Shown: positions 1 through 9,342, counted from the stretch's first letter. The stretch: DNA of 64,000 nucleotides from Amycolatopsis sp. GM8 (GCF_021653975.1 NZ_JAJKFK010000003.1:62001-126000); one strand, 5' to 3'. A program made the numbers and translations. The notes: generated by a model not told the origin, from the letters alone.

Positions 1-2076
1 TACCCAGCGGCTAGAACCGTCGACGCACAGGACACCGTCATGGGTGTCAGCTTCCCCGATCCCTATCGATGGCTCGAAGACGAATCCGGCGAAACACAAG
101 CGTGGCAGCAGGCGCAGAACACCCTCACGGACACGTTCGTCGGGGAATGGCCACACCTGGCCGCGCTCCACGCCACGGTCGGCGAGTGCGTCGCGGACGG
201 CACCGGCTCGGCCAACTGGATGGTCGAACCCGGGCCGCGATTCGCCGGCGGCCGCTGGTTCCGCCTCGACCGGATTCCCGAGCCGGACTACCCCGAACGT
301 GCCGTCCTCGTGGTCGCCGACACCCCGGCCGGTCCCGGCCGGGTGCTCTACGACCCCAACCACGACGGAGCCCGGCAGATCTCGTGGCTCGCCCCCTCCC
401 CGGACGGCAAGGTCGTCGCCTTCGGCGTCTGCGAGGACGGCACCGAATTCGGTGAGATCTGGTTGGCAGACACGGAAACCTGCGAACGACTGCCCGACCG
501 GATACCCCATCCGGTACTGGGCCCCCTGGTCACCCCGCAGTGGCTCCCGGACAGCTCCGGGTTCTTCTACACGGCAGGCGACATGGCCTCGGAGGCGTTC
601 ACCTTCCGTGCGTTCTTTCATGCTTTGGGCGGCGAGCCCGCCACCGAACCCGAGCCGGTCGACATCATCCACGCACCGACCGTCCAGGTGGCCGCGGACG
701 GCAGGCACGCCGTCGTGACCGCCGTCTACCCGCTCCCCCAGTATGTGTGCGACCTGCCGGAACGAGAGTGGCGGCCGTTCGTCCGGGGGCTCGACTCGAC
801 GGTCCTGGGCACCATCGACGGTGATCGCTACGTCGCGATCACCAACCACGACGCGCCGCGGGGACGGATCGTCGCGATCCCGTTCGACGGGCCGGCTCCT
901 TCGGACCCGGCGACCTGGCGGGAACTGGTTCCGGAATCCGATCGCGTGCTCAGCCAGATCCGGCTGATCGGCGGCCGGCTGGTGGTGACCGGATCGATCG
1001 ACACCGAAGCGCGCGCCTGGGTCTTCGACCGTGACGGGCGGGAACTGGAGGAGGTGCCGCTTCCCGGCCGGGGCGCGCTGCCGCTCGAGATATCCCCGAC
1101 CGCCGCCGTGGCGCCCGACGGCCACCCCGACGAGTTCGTGTTCGTGTTCTCCACCCCCACCTCGTCGCCCGGGCTGTACCGCTATCGCCTGGGCTCGGGG
1201 CAGGTGGACACCCTGCGAGCGCCGCGCGTGCGCCTGCCAGGCGCGACGGTCTCACTCCGCTGGGCGGAGTCCGCGGACGGGACCATAGTGCCCTATCACC
1301 TCGTCCTGCCCGGCGGTGCGGACGGAACCCGGCCGCTCCCGACGCTCATCAGCGCGTACGGCGGCGGCGGTGCCGCCTGGCCGGCACAGTTCCCCGGCCC
1401 GGTCGCGGCATTCGTCGCGGCCGGCGGCGCGCTCGTCATTTCCCACCAGCGCGGCGGGAACGACCTCGGTTCCGACTGGGGCAACGCCGGGCGCGTCAAG
1501 AACAAGCAGAACAGCTTCGACGACGTCTACGCGATCGCCGAACACCTCGTCGCGACCGGCGTGACGACATCCGAGCGGCTCGCGGTCACCGGCTGGAGCA
1601 ACGGCGGGATCATGGCCGGGGCGGCGTTCACCCAGCGCCCGGACCTGTGGGCGGCGGTGGTTCCCCAATGCCCGATCCTCGACATCATCGGAAGCAACCG
1701 TCATCCCTACGGCCGGTTCGCCATCAACGCGGAATACGGCGACCTCGACGATCCGGACGACATCGCCCGCCTCGCCGGGATGTCGGCGTATCAGCTCGTC
1801 AAGGACGACGTGCGCTACCCGGCACTCTATGTCCACGCCGGCAATGACGACCTAGCGTGCCCGCCCGGACAGATGCGCAAGTTCATCGCGCGAATGCAGG
1901 CCACCGCCGGAGCGACGGAACCGGTATTGCTGCGCGTCTGGGATCGTGCCGGGCACGGCATGTCCGCCAGCAGGTCCGAAGGCATCACCCACACCACTCA
2001 CTGGCTCGCCTTCCTGATGCGCCGCCTGGGCATGGCTCCCGCCGACTTCATCGCTGGTAAACGAGAGGAACGATGA
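1..2076 (+). CDS. Prolyl oligopeptidase family serine peptidase (5' end outside window)
   Basis: Peptidase of family S9, a cytoplasmic alpha/beta hydrolase that cleaves short, usually proline-containing peptides. The frame is open from base 1. The residues before the first ATG at base 40 (YPAARTVDAQDTV) look like the usual family N-terminus, so the gene probably begins left of the window and that ATG is internal. DPYRWLED follows, then a propeller-like middle part and a C-terminal hydrolase domain with GWSNGG (nucleophile Ser, bases 1591-1608), HAGNDD (acid) and DRAGHG (His). The stop overlaps the next start (ATGA), implying translational coupling. The family call is firm; the substrate is unknown. 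Confidence 0.9.
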   Translation, partial: YPAARTVDAQDTVMGVSFPDPYRWLEDESGETQAWQQAQNTLTDTFVGEWPHLAALHATVGECVADGTGSANWMVEPGPRFAGGRWFRLDRIPEPDYPERAVLVVADTPAGPGRVLYDPNHDGARQISWLAPSPDGKVVAFGVCEDGTEFGEIWLADTETCERLPDRIPHPVLGPLVTPQWLPDSSGFFYTAGDMASEAFTFRAFFHALGGEPATEPEPVDIIHAPTVQVAADGRHAVVTAVYPLPQYVCDLPEREWRPFVRGLDSTVLGTIDGDRYVAITNHDAPRGRIVAIPFDGPAPSDPATWRELVPESDRVLSQIRLIGGRLVVTGSIDTEARAWVFDRDGRELEEVPLPGRGALPLEISPTAAVAPDGHPDEFVFVFSTPTSSPGLYRYRLGSGQVDTLRAPRVRLPGATVSLRWAESADGTIVPYHLVLPGGADGTRPLPTLISAYGGGGAAWPAQFPGPVAAFVAAGGALVISHQRGGNDLGSDWGNAGRVKNKQNSFDDVYAIAEHLVATGVTTSERLAVTGWSNGGIMAGAAFTQRPDLWAAVVPQCPILDIIGSNRHPYGRFAINAEYGDLDDPDDIARLAGMSAYQLVKDDVRYPALYVHAGNDDLACPPGQMRKFIARMQATAGATEPVLLRVWDRAGHGMSASRSEGITHTTHWLAFLMRRLGMAPADFIAGKREER

Positions 2077-2474
2077 CCGAGCTGATCTTCATGTCCCGGG
2101 AGCATATCGACCGGATGAACGAACTGCTCGGCGAGTCGGCTGAAGTGGCTTCCGCCTGTGCCCGGCTGGACCGTGACTATTCGCTCACTTACGAGCTGCT
2201 CGACGGGCCGGATGGCACCGTGTATTGGACCATGCGATTCGACCGGGAGCAGGGTGCGTCGTTCTCGCTGGAACCGCCGGCACATGCTGATGCGACTTTT
2301 GTTTCCGAGTGGGCGGCGACGATTCGATACAGCCGGGCGGCCCGGAATGGCGAACAGGTCACCGAACCGATCCTCGAAGTGCGCGGCGATCCGTCAGTGA
2401 CCGAAATCGTCGCCGAGGCCTTTTCGGCCGCGCATAAAGCAGCAACGATACCGACCGTTTTTCCGGAAGTCTGA
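2073..2474 (+). CDS. SCP2-like sterol-carrier domain protein
   Basis: A 133-residue protein with the look of a stand-alone SCP2-type lipid-binding domain: an alternating beta pattern through YELLDGPDGTVYWTMRFD, a middle helix (ADATFVSEWAATIRYSRAARNG) and a C-terminal amphipathic helix. No catalytic residues or signal peptide are apparent. It overlaps the peptidase stop by four bases and is probably its operon partner. SCP2 domains bind acyl-CoA or sterol-like ligands; the ligand here cannot be read. The family assignment comes from pattern only, so confidence is moderate. Confidence 0.5.
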   Translation: MTELIFMSREHIDRMNELLGESAEVASACARLDRDYSLTYELLDGPDGTVYWTMRFDREQGASFSLEPPAHADATFVSEWAATIRYSRAARNGEQVTEPILEVRGDPSVTEIVAEAFSAAHKAATIPTVFPEV

Positions 2475-2504
2475 TTCCCGGAGCACAGGCTGCGCAGAAG
2501 CAGC

Positions 2505-4175
2505 TCAGTGGTTCAGGTAGGCATCCACATTGCGCTCGACGGCGATGAGCGGAAGGGCACCGTGGCCGAGCACGGCCTCGTGGAACTCGCGGACGTCGAA
2601 CCGCTCCCCCAATGCGCGTTCGGCCGCCCGGCGCAGTTGCCAGAACTTCTCCGAACCCAGCCGGTACGACAGCGCCTGAGCGGGCAGGTCGGTGCTGTAG
2701 CGCAGGATCTCCGACGCCACCTGGGTCGGCGACTCCATGGTCATCGACGCCATGTACGCGCGGGCCTTGTCCTCGGACCAGCCCAGCAAATTGAGCCCGG
2801 TGTCCACGACCAGCCGCTGGGCGACGAACCGTTGGTGCAGGCAGGCGCCATAGCGGTCCCACGGATCGGTGTAGAGCCCCATTTCGAAACCGAGTGAGGC
2901 CGCGTACTCGGCCCAGCCCTCGCTGTAGGCGCCGAAAGACTCCGCCGTGCCCTGCGCCTGCAGCGGGTGCAGGGTGGCGTCCTCGGCCTGTCGCGCCAGG
3001 TGGAAGTGGTGGCCGGGCACCAGCTCGTGGAAGATCAGCGCCGCGGCCGAGATCTGCGCGCGGTCGGCCAGGCCGGAGCCGTTGAACCGGTAGCGGCCGA
3101 CCGGGTTGGTCGCGATGGGCGGCTCGTAGTAGCCGAAGGTCATGCCCGCTTCCAGTTCCGGGTCGAGCCGCTGGACGCCGAAGGGTGCCCGCGGCCGGAC
3201 CCGGAACCACTGGTCGAGCAGCGGTTCGATGGCGGCGATGTGCCGGCGATAGGTGGCGGCGACGTGCTCGGGGTCGGGGGCGTGGAAGCGCGGGTCGGCT
3301 TCGAGGCGGGCCCGGTAGGCGGTTTCGTCGCCGTCGAAGCCCACCTCGCGGCGGATCTCGGCCAGCTGCTCGGTCAGCTGTTCGACCTGGGCAAGACCGA
3401 GTTCGTGCACGTCAGCGGGCTCGATCGGGTAGGTGGCGTACTGGCGCACGAGCCTGCGGTAGGCCTCGGCGCCACCCGGGTACTGGCCGAGCCCGATGCC
3501 CTCGACCGCCCCCTGCGCACCCGGTCCATCCAGGTACGCCAGCACGGCGTCGAACGCGGGCAGCAACTCGTCGTCAATGAACCGGTCCACGCCGTCGACC
3601 AGCGCGCCGCGAGCCGCGGCATCGAGAGCGGTCAAGCGGGACTCGGCGGGCCGCAGGAACTCCGGGGCGGCGCCGCGATGAGCACGCACGGTGGCCAGGA
3701 AGCCGGGCAAGGCCGGGCGCGGCAGTTCGATGCCCCGTTCGGCCTGGCCGGCGAGCTTGGTCCGCACGGCCTTGACGGCGTGCGTGAAGTCGCCGGCCAG
3801 GGACAGGTAGCGCCGCGCGTCGTCGCCGGTGGCGAAGATGAACGGGCGGAACACCTGCTGGCCGGCCATGGTCCAGGTGTAGCTCTGATAGGGCGCGACC
3901 GGAAAGCTCCACCAGTAGTCCTCGTCGCTGCTGGCCAACTGGCCGGCCAGCTCGCGCACCACGGCGGCGGTCGAGGTGTCCACATCGGACACTGGGTCGA
4001 GTTCGGCCAAGAGCCGCCGGCCCAATGCGGCGGCTTCGCTCGCCTCCTCCTGGGTGCCGCGGGGCAGCCGGGTGACCGGATCGCCCGCGCGCAGCGCGAA
4101 ATGCGGTTCGGTGCGCCGCAGGTACGCCCACAGCTCGTCGGCCAGGAGGTCGGCAGGATCACTCGGTTGCGCCAT
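2505..4175 (-). CDS. DUF885 family zinc-peptidase-like protein
   Basis: About 556 residues, typical of DUF885, a family related to thermolysin-like metallopeptidases. The key motif is HELVPGHHFH (an HExxxGH zinc-binding pattern), preceded by ISAAALIF and followed by GTAESFGAYSEGWAEYA, which supplies the second conserved acidic helix. The frame extends upstream to 4265, but the ATG at 4175 (MAQPSDPADLL) is where family-like sequence begins. It is the last gene of a minus-strand run behind the LLM oxidoreductase and the PucR regulator, 93 bp after the latter. DUF885 proteins are thought to be peptidases; the substrate is unknown. Confidence 0.8.
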   Translation of the reverse strand: MAQPSDPADLLADELWAYLRRTEPHFALRAGDPVTRLPRGTQEEASEAAALGRRLLAELDPVSDVDTSTAAVVRELAGQLASSDEDYWWSFPVAPYQSYTWTMAGQQVFRPFIFATGDDARRYLSLAGDFTHAVKAVRTKLAGQAERGIELPRPALPGFLATVRAHRGAAPEFLRPAESRLTALDAAARGALVDGVDRFIDDELLPAFDAVLAYLDGPGAQGAVEGIGLGQYPGGAEAYRRLVRQYATYPIEPADVHELGLAQVEQLTEQLAEIRREVGFDGDETAYRARLEADPRFHAPDPEHVAATYRRHIAAIEPLLDQWFRVRPRAPFGVQRLDPELEAGMTFGYYEPPIATNPVGRYRFNGSGLADRAQISAAALIFHELVPGHHFHLARQAEDATLHPLQAQGTAESFGAYSEGWAEYAASLGFEMGLYTDPWDRYGACLHQRFVAQRLVVDTGLNLLGWSEDKARAYMASMTMESPTQVASEILRYSTDLPAQALSYRLGSEKFWQLRRAAERALGERFDVREFHEAVLGHGALPLIAVERNVDAYLNH

Positions 4176-4268
4176 GCCGGCGAACCTATCGCCGCGCGCG
4201 GCCGGCCCGGAATCGACAACAGTCGCGTCCTTCGCCCTCGACACCGCACGTTCGTCGCGGGTCACCGT

Positions 4269-5486
4269 TCAGTCGCCGAGCTGGTCGCGGTAGGCGGACG
4301 CGATGGCCCGCAGTTTGAGGCCCAGGTGCAGCATGAGCCGGTCGTCGCCGTTGTCGAAGCTGTACCCCGTGATCTGCTCGACCCGTTTGAGCCGCTGGTA
4401 CAGCGTGGCCCGATGGATGTGCAGCGAGTCGGCGGTGCGCCGGACGTTGCCGCCGTGATCGAAGAACTCGGTCAGCGTGTCGAGCAGGACGTGATGGGGG
4501 TCCTCCAGTTCGATGGCCGACAGCGCCGGTATCTGTGCGGCGCCGAGCAGGTCGTCCACCGGCAGCTTCAGCAGCAGCTCGTAGGGTCCCAGTTCGCCCC
4601 AGCGGGCCAGGTCGCCGATGCTGGGCAGCAGCAGCGCGGCGCGTGCGGCCAGGAACGCCTGCTGGTGGGACCCGTGCACGGCGTCGAGTTTGGTGACCGT
4701 GCCGCCGAGGCCGAAGACGGGACGGGAGTCGCGGCCGGTGAGCCGCTGGAACCGGCTGGTGATCCGCTCGGTCACCGCGTCGACCAGCATCCGGGCCGGC
4801 GGTTGCCGTTGGATGAGCAGAATCCAGCCCCGTGACCGATTGGCCACCATCAGCGCCACGTCGTCGGTCACCGTGCGCACGCCGTCCTCGATGGCCGCCT
4901 CGAACTCGACCTCGTGCGGCGCGGTCGTCCCGGCCCTGCGGCACTGCACGGCGAGGACGGTGAAGTGGGCGCGGTCCTCACCGAACAACTGCTCGGCCCG
5001 CAGGTCCTCGATCGCCTGCGCGCGCATGACGCCGTCGGACGACACGAGTTCGCGCAGGATGCCTTCGTGCCGGGCTTTGGACCGTTCGTGCAGCAGCAGC
5101 CTGCGGTAGAGCAGGGCACCGGCGGCGGCCGCGGCCTCCGCCGCGGCGGTCAGCTCGGCCGCGGTGAACACCCCGTCCTCGTCGATGAGCCACAGGTAGC
5201 CCAGCAGCATGCCGTTGCACCGCACCGGCGCGCACAGTCTCGGCTTGACCGCCTCGACGTCGACGATGCCGGGCGCGGCCCACTGGGCGATGCCCAGCGC
5301 GAGGATGCTGTCGGTGATCTCGGGCTCGACGGCCCGGTTGAGTACGGAACTGACCCGCGTCGCGTCCTCGTCGCCGAAGTGACGGCTGGCCGCGAGAAGG
5401 CGGATCGACGGGTCGTCGATGGCTACCGAGCGGCGCAGGCGTTCGGCCAGCTCGTCCACTATGGACTGCAGATCACCGTCGGACAT
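4269..5486 (-). CDS. PucR/CdaR-type transcriptional regulator
   Basis: A regulator of about 405 residues with the PucR C-terminal helix-turn-helix: GGNVRRTADSLHIHRATLYQRL followed by KRVEQITG. The N-terminal half looks like a GAF-type sensor region (GMLLGYLWLIDEDG), and the middle holds the GGDEF-like CdaR module (FGLGGTVTKLDAVHGSHQQAFLAARAA). The open frame runs to 5654, but the ATG at 5486 (MSDGDLQSIVDELAERL) fits the family start and lies only 10 bp behind the LLM gene stop, so the two are cotranscribed. It probably controls this operon; the ligand is not evident. Confidence 0.87.
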   Translation of the reverse strand: MSDGDLQSIVDELAERLRRSVAIDDPSIRLLAASRHFGDEDATRVSSVLNRAVEPEITDSILALGIAQWAAPGIVDVEAVKPRLCAPVRCNGMLLGYLWLIDEDGVFTAAELTAAAEAAAAAGALLYRRLLLHERSKARHEGILRELVSSDGVMRAQAIEDLRAEQLFGEDRAHFTVLAVQCRRAGTTAPHEVEFEAAIEDGVRTVTDDVALMVANRSRGWILLIQRQPPARMLVDAVTERITSRFQRLTGRDSRPVFGLGGTVTKLDAVHGSHQQAFLAARAALLLPSIGDLARWGELGPYELLLKLPVDDLLGAAQIPALSAIELEDPHHVLLDTLTEFFDHGGNVRRTADSLHIHRATLYQRLKRVEQITGYSFDNGDDRLMLHLGLKLRAIASAYRDQLGD

Positions 5487-5496
5487 TGCCGCGACG

Positions 5497-6450
5497 CTAC
5501 CACCGTGTACGGCCGGACCTGAGCGGATCGACGGCCTCCATGAGTGCCGTCGCCTGGGCCGGCAGCTCGGACGCCGGCGTGACGATCTGGAACACCAGGT
5601 GCTCGACCCCCGCGTCGAAGTACTCCTGCGCGCGCTCCCGGATCGAGTCCCCATCGCCGGCCAGGCAGTACCGTTCGATCACGTGCTCGGGGAAGTCCTG
5701 GCCGTAGCGGCGGGTGAGATGGTCGCGGGCCATTCGGCGCCCCTCCCCCGTCGAGTCCGCCACACAGGCGGAGATCACGTGACCCCGGACGACCGTCGCC
5801 GGGTCGCGGTCGATGGCTTCACACTGCCGCGCGATCTCGGCCGCCGAGCGTGCATACCGCTCCGGTGAGCAGAAGCCGCCGAGCCAGCCCTGTCCGAACC
5901 GGGCGGTTCGCCGCAACGCCGCCGCCGACCGACCGCCGATCCACACCGGCGTCCGGGTCGCCGCGGTCGGAACCGGCTCGATCGTGATGTCGTGGAAATC
6001 GAAGTAGGGACCGTGGTGGCTGGCTTCGGGACCCGACCACACCGCCTCCATCGCGGCCAGCGCGTCGTCGGTCCGCCGCCCTCGCTCGGTGATGTCGACG
6101 CCACAGGCCTCGAAGTCCTTGACGCCCTCGCCCCCGACTCCGATGCCGAGCACGAGACGGCCGTCGGAAAGCGTCTGCAGTGAGTTGGCCTGCTTCGCGA
6201 CCATGCTCGGGTGGCGCAGCGGCAGCAGCAGCACGCCCGCCCCGAGCCGCACCCGCTGCGTGCACGCCGCGAAGTAGCTCAGCGCGGTGAAGATCTCGAG
6301 GGTCGGGTTGTGGAACGAGAGGTGCTCGCCCACCCAGATCGAGTCGTACCCCAATGCCTCGGCGCCACGGGCGGCATCGCCGTAGTAGCGGTGATCGGGC
6401 AATCCGTCGGGATACTGCCCGCTGATCTGGATCCCGAGCGCCACGCCCAT
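5497..6450 (-). CDS. LLM class F420/FMN-dependent oxidoreductase
   Basis: A 317-residue luciferase-like monooxygenase of the F420-dependent subgroup. The barrel is visible from GYDSIWVGEHLSF through GAGVLLLPLRHPSMVAKQANSLQ to SDGRLVLGIGVGGEG, followed by the substrate loop and the terminal ELPAQATALMEAVDPL. ATG 6450 (MGVALGIQISGQ) is preferred over the upstream ATG at 6534 because it starts the first barrel strand. It heads the run LLM-PucR-DUF885 and is divergent from the CoA-transferase gene at 6600. Cofactor choice between F420 and FMN cannot be settled from sequence alone. Confidence 0.85.
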   Translation of the reverse strand: MGVALGIQISGQYPDGLPDHRYYGDAARGAEALGYDSIWVGEHLSFHNPTLEIFTALSYFAACTQRVRLGAGVLLLPLRHPSMVAKQANSLQTLSDGRLVLGIGVGGEGVKDFEACGVDITERGRRTDDALAAMEAVWSGPEASHHGPYFDFHDITIEPVPTAATRTPVWIGGRSAAALRRTARFGQGWLGGFCSPERYARSAAEIARQCEAIDRDPATVVRGHVISACVADSTGEGRRMARDHLTRRYGQDFPEHVIERYCLAGDGDSIRERAQEYFDAGVEHLVFQIVTPASELPAQATALMEAVDPLRSGRTRW

Positions 6451-6503
6451 GGTTGAACTCCGTCCGCGGCTCGAAGTGATGACTACACCAAACCATGAGT
6501 GAC

Positions 6504-6588
6504 CGTATACGATCGACTGTGGCCGGGGCAACAATGGCCCACGTCGATGCGCGATAGCTAGTCGAATCCGCGAAAGATTGTGTACGAA
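6504..6588. promoter_or_regulatory. Divergent promoter region with two GTRTACGA sites
   Basis: Between the LLM gene and the CoA-transferase gene lie CCGTATACGAT (core CGTATACG at 6504-6511, a perfect palindrome) and TTGTGTACGAA at 6578-6588. They share GTRTACGA. The GTnnnAC spacing resembles GntR/FadR-family operators, and a GntR gene lies at 8659-9306. The second site is immediately before the GGAGG ribosome site of the 6600 start. Regulator assignment is inference. Confidence 0.4.
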
Positions 6589-6599
6589 ATGGAGGAACG

Positions 6600-7790
6600 A
6601 TGGGTCCGCTCGACGGAGTGCGGGTGCTCGACATGGGCAACCTCGCCGCCGGCCCGATCACGGCGACGTTGCTCGGCGACCTCGGTGCCGAGGTGATCAA
6701 GATCGAACATCCGCGGATCCCGGACGCCGCCCGGGGCTACGGCCCGCAGTACCGGGGCAAGTCGCTGTACTGGCGGTCGATCGCCCGGAACAAGCGGTGC
6801 GTGACACTCGACCTCTCCCGGCCCGAGGGCCGGCCGGTCCTCGACGCCCTCATCGAGCGGACGGACATCCTGGTCGAGAACTTCCGGCCGGGCACGCTCG
6901 AGAAGTGGGGCATCACCTGGCCCGGCATCCAGGCGGTCAATCCCCGGCTGATCCTCCTGCGGACCAGCGCCTTCGGGCAGTCCGGCCCGTACCGCCAGTT
7001 TCCCGGCTTCGGGACGCTCGCCGAGGCCATGAGCGGCTACGCGTTCATCACCGGCGAAGCCGATGGCCCACCGCAACTCCCCCAGTTCCCGCTCGCCGAC
7101 GGCCTGGCCGCCTACATGGGCGCCGTCGGTGTGCTCGCGGCGCTGCGGCACCGCAACGAAACCGGGCGGGGGCAGTGGATCGACAACAACCTCTACGAGC
7201 CGATCATGCGCCTGATCGAGATCGTGAACATGGAGTACCGGCACCTCGGCACGGTGCGGCAGCGGACGGGCAGCCGGCTGGGGGATTCCTCGCCGCGTGG
7301 CGCCTACCGCACGGCGACGAAGGACACCTGGGTCGCACTGTCGGGATCGAGCAACGCGACCGCCCTGCGGGCCCTGCGCGCGATCGGCCGGGACGACTGG
7401 GCCGATGATCCGGCGTTCGCGACCAACCCGGGACGGGTCGAGCGCAGCGACGAGATCCACCAGGCACTCGCGGATTGGATCGGTGCCCACGAGGTCGAGG
7501 AGGTGCTCGCGACCTTCCGGGCGGCCGACGCCCCGATCGGCCAGATCTACGACGCCGCAACCGTCGCCGAGGACCCGCACTTCCGGGACCGGGAGCTGTT
7601 CGTGCGGGTGCCGGACGACGACGGTGAGATGATCTCGGTCCAGAACGTGATGCCGCGGTTCTCCGAGACACCGGGATCGGTGCGCCGGCTCGGCGTGAGC
7701 CACGGCCACGACACCGACGAGATCTACGGTGACCTGCTGGGTTTCCCGGCCGACCAGCTGGCCGCCCTCCGCGAGAGCGGCGTCATCTGA
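6600..7790 (+). CDS. CaiB/BaiF (class III) CoA-transferase
   Basis: A 396-residue CoA-transferase that moves CoA between carboxylic acids. Family signatures: LDGVRVLDMGNLAAGPITA at the N-terminus, GDLGAEVIKIEHP, VLVENFRPGTLEKWG-type sequence and GRGQWIDNNLYEP, whose Asp aligns with the catalytic aspartate that forms the acyl anhydride. A GGAGG ribosome site sits four bases before the ATG. The stop overlaps the next start (TGATG), pairing it with a CitE-like lyase: together they would activate a hydroxy-acid and split the CoA ester, as in citramalate or itaconate use. The acid itself is unknown. Confidence 0.88.
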   Translation: MGPLDGVRVLDMGNLAAGPITATLLGDLGAEVIKIEHPRIPDAARGYGPQYRGKSLYWRSIARNKRCVTLDLSRPEGRPVLDALIERTDILVENFRPGTLEKWGITWPGIQAVNPRLILLRTSAFGQSGPYRQFPGFGTLAEAMSGYAFITGEADGPPQLPQFPLADGLAAYMGAVGVLAALRHRNETGRGQWIDNNLYEPIMRLIEIVNMEYRHLGTVRQRTGSRLGDSSPRGAYRTATKDTWVALSGSSNATALRALRAIGRDDWADDPAFATNPGRVERSDEIHQALADWIGAHEVEEVLATFRAADAPIGQIYDAATVAEDPHFRDRELFVRVPDDDGEMISVQNVMPRFSETPGSVRRLGVSHGHDTDEIYGDLLGFPADQLAALRESGVI

Positions 7791-8662
7791 TGGCCGCTCC
7801 CGTCCTGGCCGAGAGCCGGAGCTTTCTGTTCTGTCCCGCCCATGACGCGCGCAAGACCGCGCGGGTCGACGACTTCGGCGCGGACGCCGTGGTCCTCGAC
7901 CTCGAAGACGCCGTGCCGCCCCACGAGAAGGCCGGTGCGCGCGGGCTCGCCCGGAAGGCGCTCGCCGGAATCGTGCACGCCCACGCCGGTGTCCGCAGTA
8001 ACGGCCTGGACACCGGGTTGGCCCTAGACGACATCGCAGCGGTGGTCTCGGCGGGCCTGGACTTCGTCGTCGTGCCGAAGGTGACCACACCCGAGGACCT
8101 CGCCACGGTCGACCGGCACCTCGGCGAATGCGAGGAGCGGGCCGGTCTCGCACCGGGTTCGGTGGCGCTGGTGCCCCTGATCGAGCGGGTGAGCGCCGTG
8201 CTGTCCGTCGCCGAGCTGGTCAAGGCTGCCCCCGCCCGGGTGCCGCGGCTGGCGTTCGGGCTGGGTGACTTCGCCCTCGAGGCCGGCATCCCGGTCGCGA
8301 TGGGCGAGGCGATGCTGACCGCGAAGTCCCTGATCGTCATGGCCTCCGCCGCCGCCGGCCTCGCCCGTCCGGTCGACGGGCCCTATCTGACGCTGGCGGA
8401 CCCCGACGGGCTGGCCGCCGACTCCGCGCGCAGCCACGCCCTCGGGTTCGGCGGGCGGGTCGTCGTGCATCCACCTCAGGTCGGACCGGTCAACGCGTCC
8501 TACCCGCTCGCCGACCACCAGGCCCTGTCGCGCGCGACCCGGCTGGTCGAGGAGTTCGAGGCCTCGATCGCGACCGGTAAGGCGGCGATGCGCTTCGAGG
8601 GGGAATTCGTCGACTACCCCGGCTACCTCGCGGCCAAGCGGTTGCTGGCGCGCAACCACTAG
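7790..8662 (+). CDS. HpcH/HpaI family CoA-ester lyase (CitE-like)
   Basis: A 290-residue TIM-barrel lyase of the CitE/malyl-CoA lyase family, which splits 3-hydroxyacyl-CoA esters by Mg-dependent retro-Claisen chemistry. Canonical residues are present: VVLDLEDAV (acidic pair), the Arg of GVRSNG, the Glu of PLIERV and the Asp of FGLGDFALE; the C-terminal GGRVVVHPPQV loop is also typical. It is translationally coupled to the CoA-transferase. Its stop overlaps the stop of the convergent GntR gene by four bases. A citramalyl-CoA or malyl-CoA-like substrate is plausible, not shown. Confidence 0.87.
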   Translation: MAAPVLAESRSFLFCPAHDARKTARVDDFGADAVVLDLEDAVPPHEKAGARGLARKALAGIVHAHAGVRSNGLDTGLALDDIAAVVSAGLDFVVVPKVTTPEDLATVDRHLGECEERAGLAPGSVALVPLIERVSAVLSVAELVKAAPARVPRLAFGLGDFALEAGIPVAMGEAMLTAKSLIVMASAAAGLARPVDGPYLTLADPDGLAADSARSHALGFGGRVVVHPPQVGPVNASYPLADHQALSRATRLVEEFEASIATGKAAMRFEGEFVDYPGYLAAKRLLARNH

Positions 8663-9306
8663 CCGCGAGTGTCGTCGGCCTCGGAGACGGGCGAGCCCGG
8701 GTAGAACCGCCGCGAGCGCAGGATGTTGGAGCTGCGGGCCGCCTCCGCCCACTCGGGATCCCGGGCGCGGACCGCCTCCACGATCTCCCGGTGCTGCAGG
8801 ACGCTGTAGTGGATGTCGTCGTCGGAATAGCGGTCGAAGAGGTGGACGATCCAGGTCGCCTTCCCGAGGTGCTCCGCGATACTGGCCAGCCGCGGGGACC
8901 GGGCGGCGGTCTGGAGGGCGGTGTTGAACTCACCGCCCAGCCGGATGGTGTCCTCACGGGTGCAGTCCGGGCGGGACATCTCGTCGACGATCCGGGTCAG
9001 CTCGGCGATGTCGGCCGCGTCGGCCCGGGTCGCGGCGAAGCGGGCGGCGGCTCCTTCCACCATGGCCCGGATCCGGAGCAGATCGTCGTACTCTTCGGGC
9101 CCCCAATCCGTCACCACCGCGCCGCGGTGCGGGACCAGCGTGACCAGGCCCTCCACGCTCAGCGAATGCAGCGCTTCGCGGACGGGGGTCCTGCTGGTCC
9201 CGATCTCCTCGGCGATGATGTCCTCACCCAGCCGGGATCCCGGGGGGTACTTGCCGGTCAGGATGCCGAACCGGATCGCTTCGGCCGCCCGTGTGCGTGC
9301 GCTCAT
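8659..9306 (-). CDS. GntR family regulator (FadR/FCD subgroup)
   Basis: A 215-residue GntR regulator. The N-terminal winged helix is clear: AIRFGILTGKYPPGSRLGE, then IGTSRTPVREALHSLSVEGL and VTLVPHRGAVVTDW. The C-terminal helical FCD domain follows (LLRIRAMVEGAAARFAA ... GGEFNTALQTAARS ... LQHREIVEAVRARDPEWAE), with the usual metal-binding Asp/His positions. It lies convergent to the CoA-transferase/lyase pair and 36 bp behind the carboxymuconolactone-type gene, so it could be read with either unit. FCD regulators usually bind small organic acids and act as repressors. Confidence 0.9.
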   Translation of the reverse strand: MSARTRAAEAIRFGILTGKYPPGSRLGEDIIAEEIGTSRTPVREALHSLSVEGLVTLVPHRGAVVTDWGPEEYDDLLRIRAMVEGAAARFAATRADAADIAELTRIVDEMSRPDCTREDTIRLGGEFNTALQTAARSPRLASIAEHLGKATWIVHLFDRYSDDDIHYSVLQHREIVEAVRARDPEWAEAARSSNILRSRRFYPGSPVSEADDTRG

Positions 9307-9342
9307 CGCACACCATTATCGACGACCCGCCTACCCGGTGCC

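Noticed and set aside
2967-4835. Long open frame (622 codons) on the plus strand
   Set aside because: It is antisense to the DUF885 and PucR genes; composition is typical of GC-rich shadow frames, and no family motif was seen.
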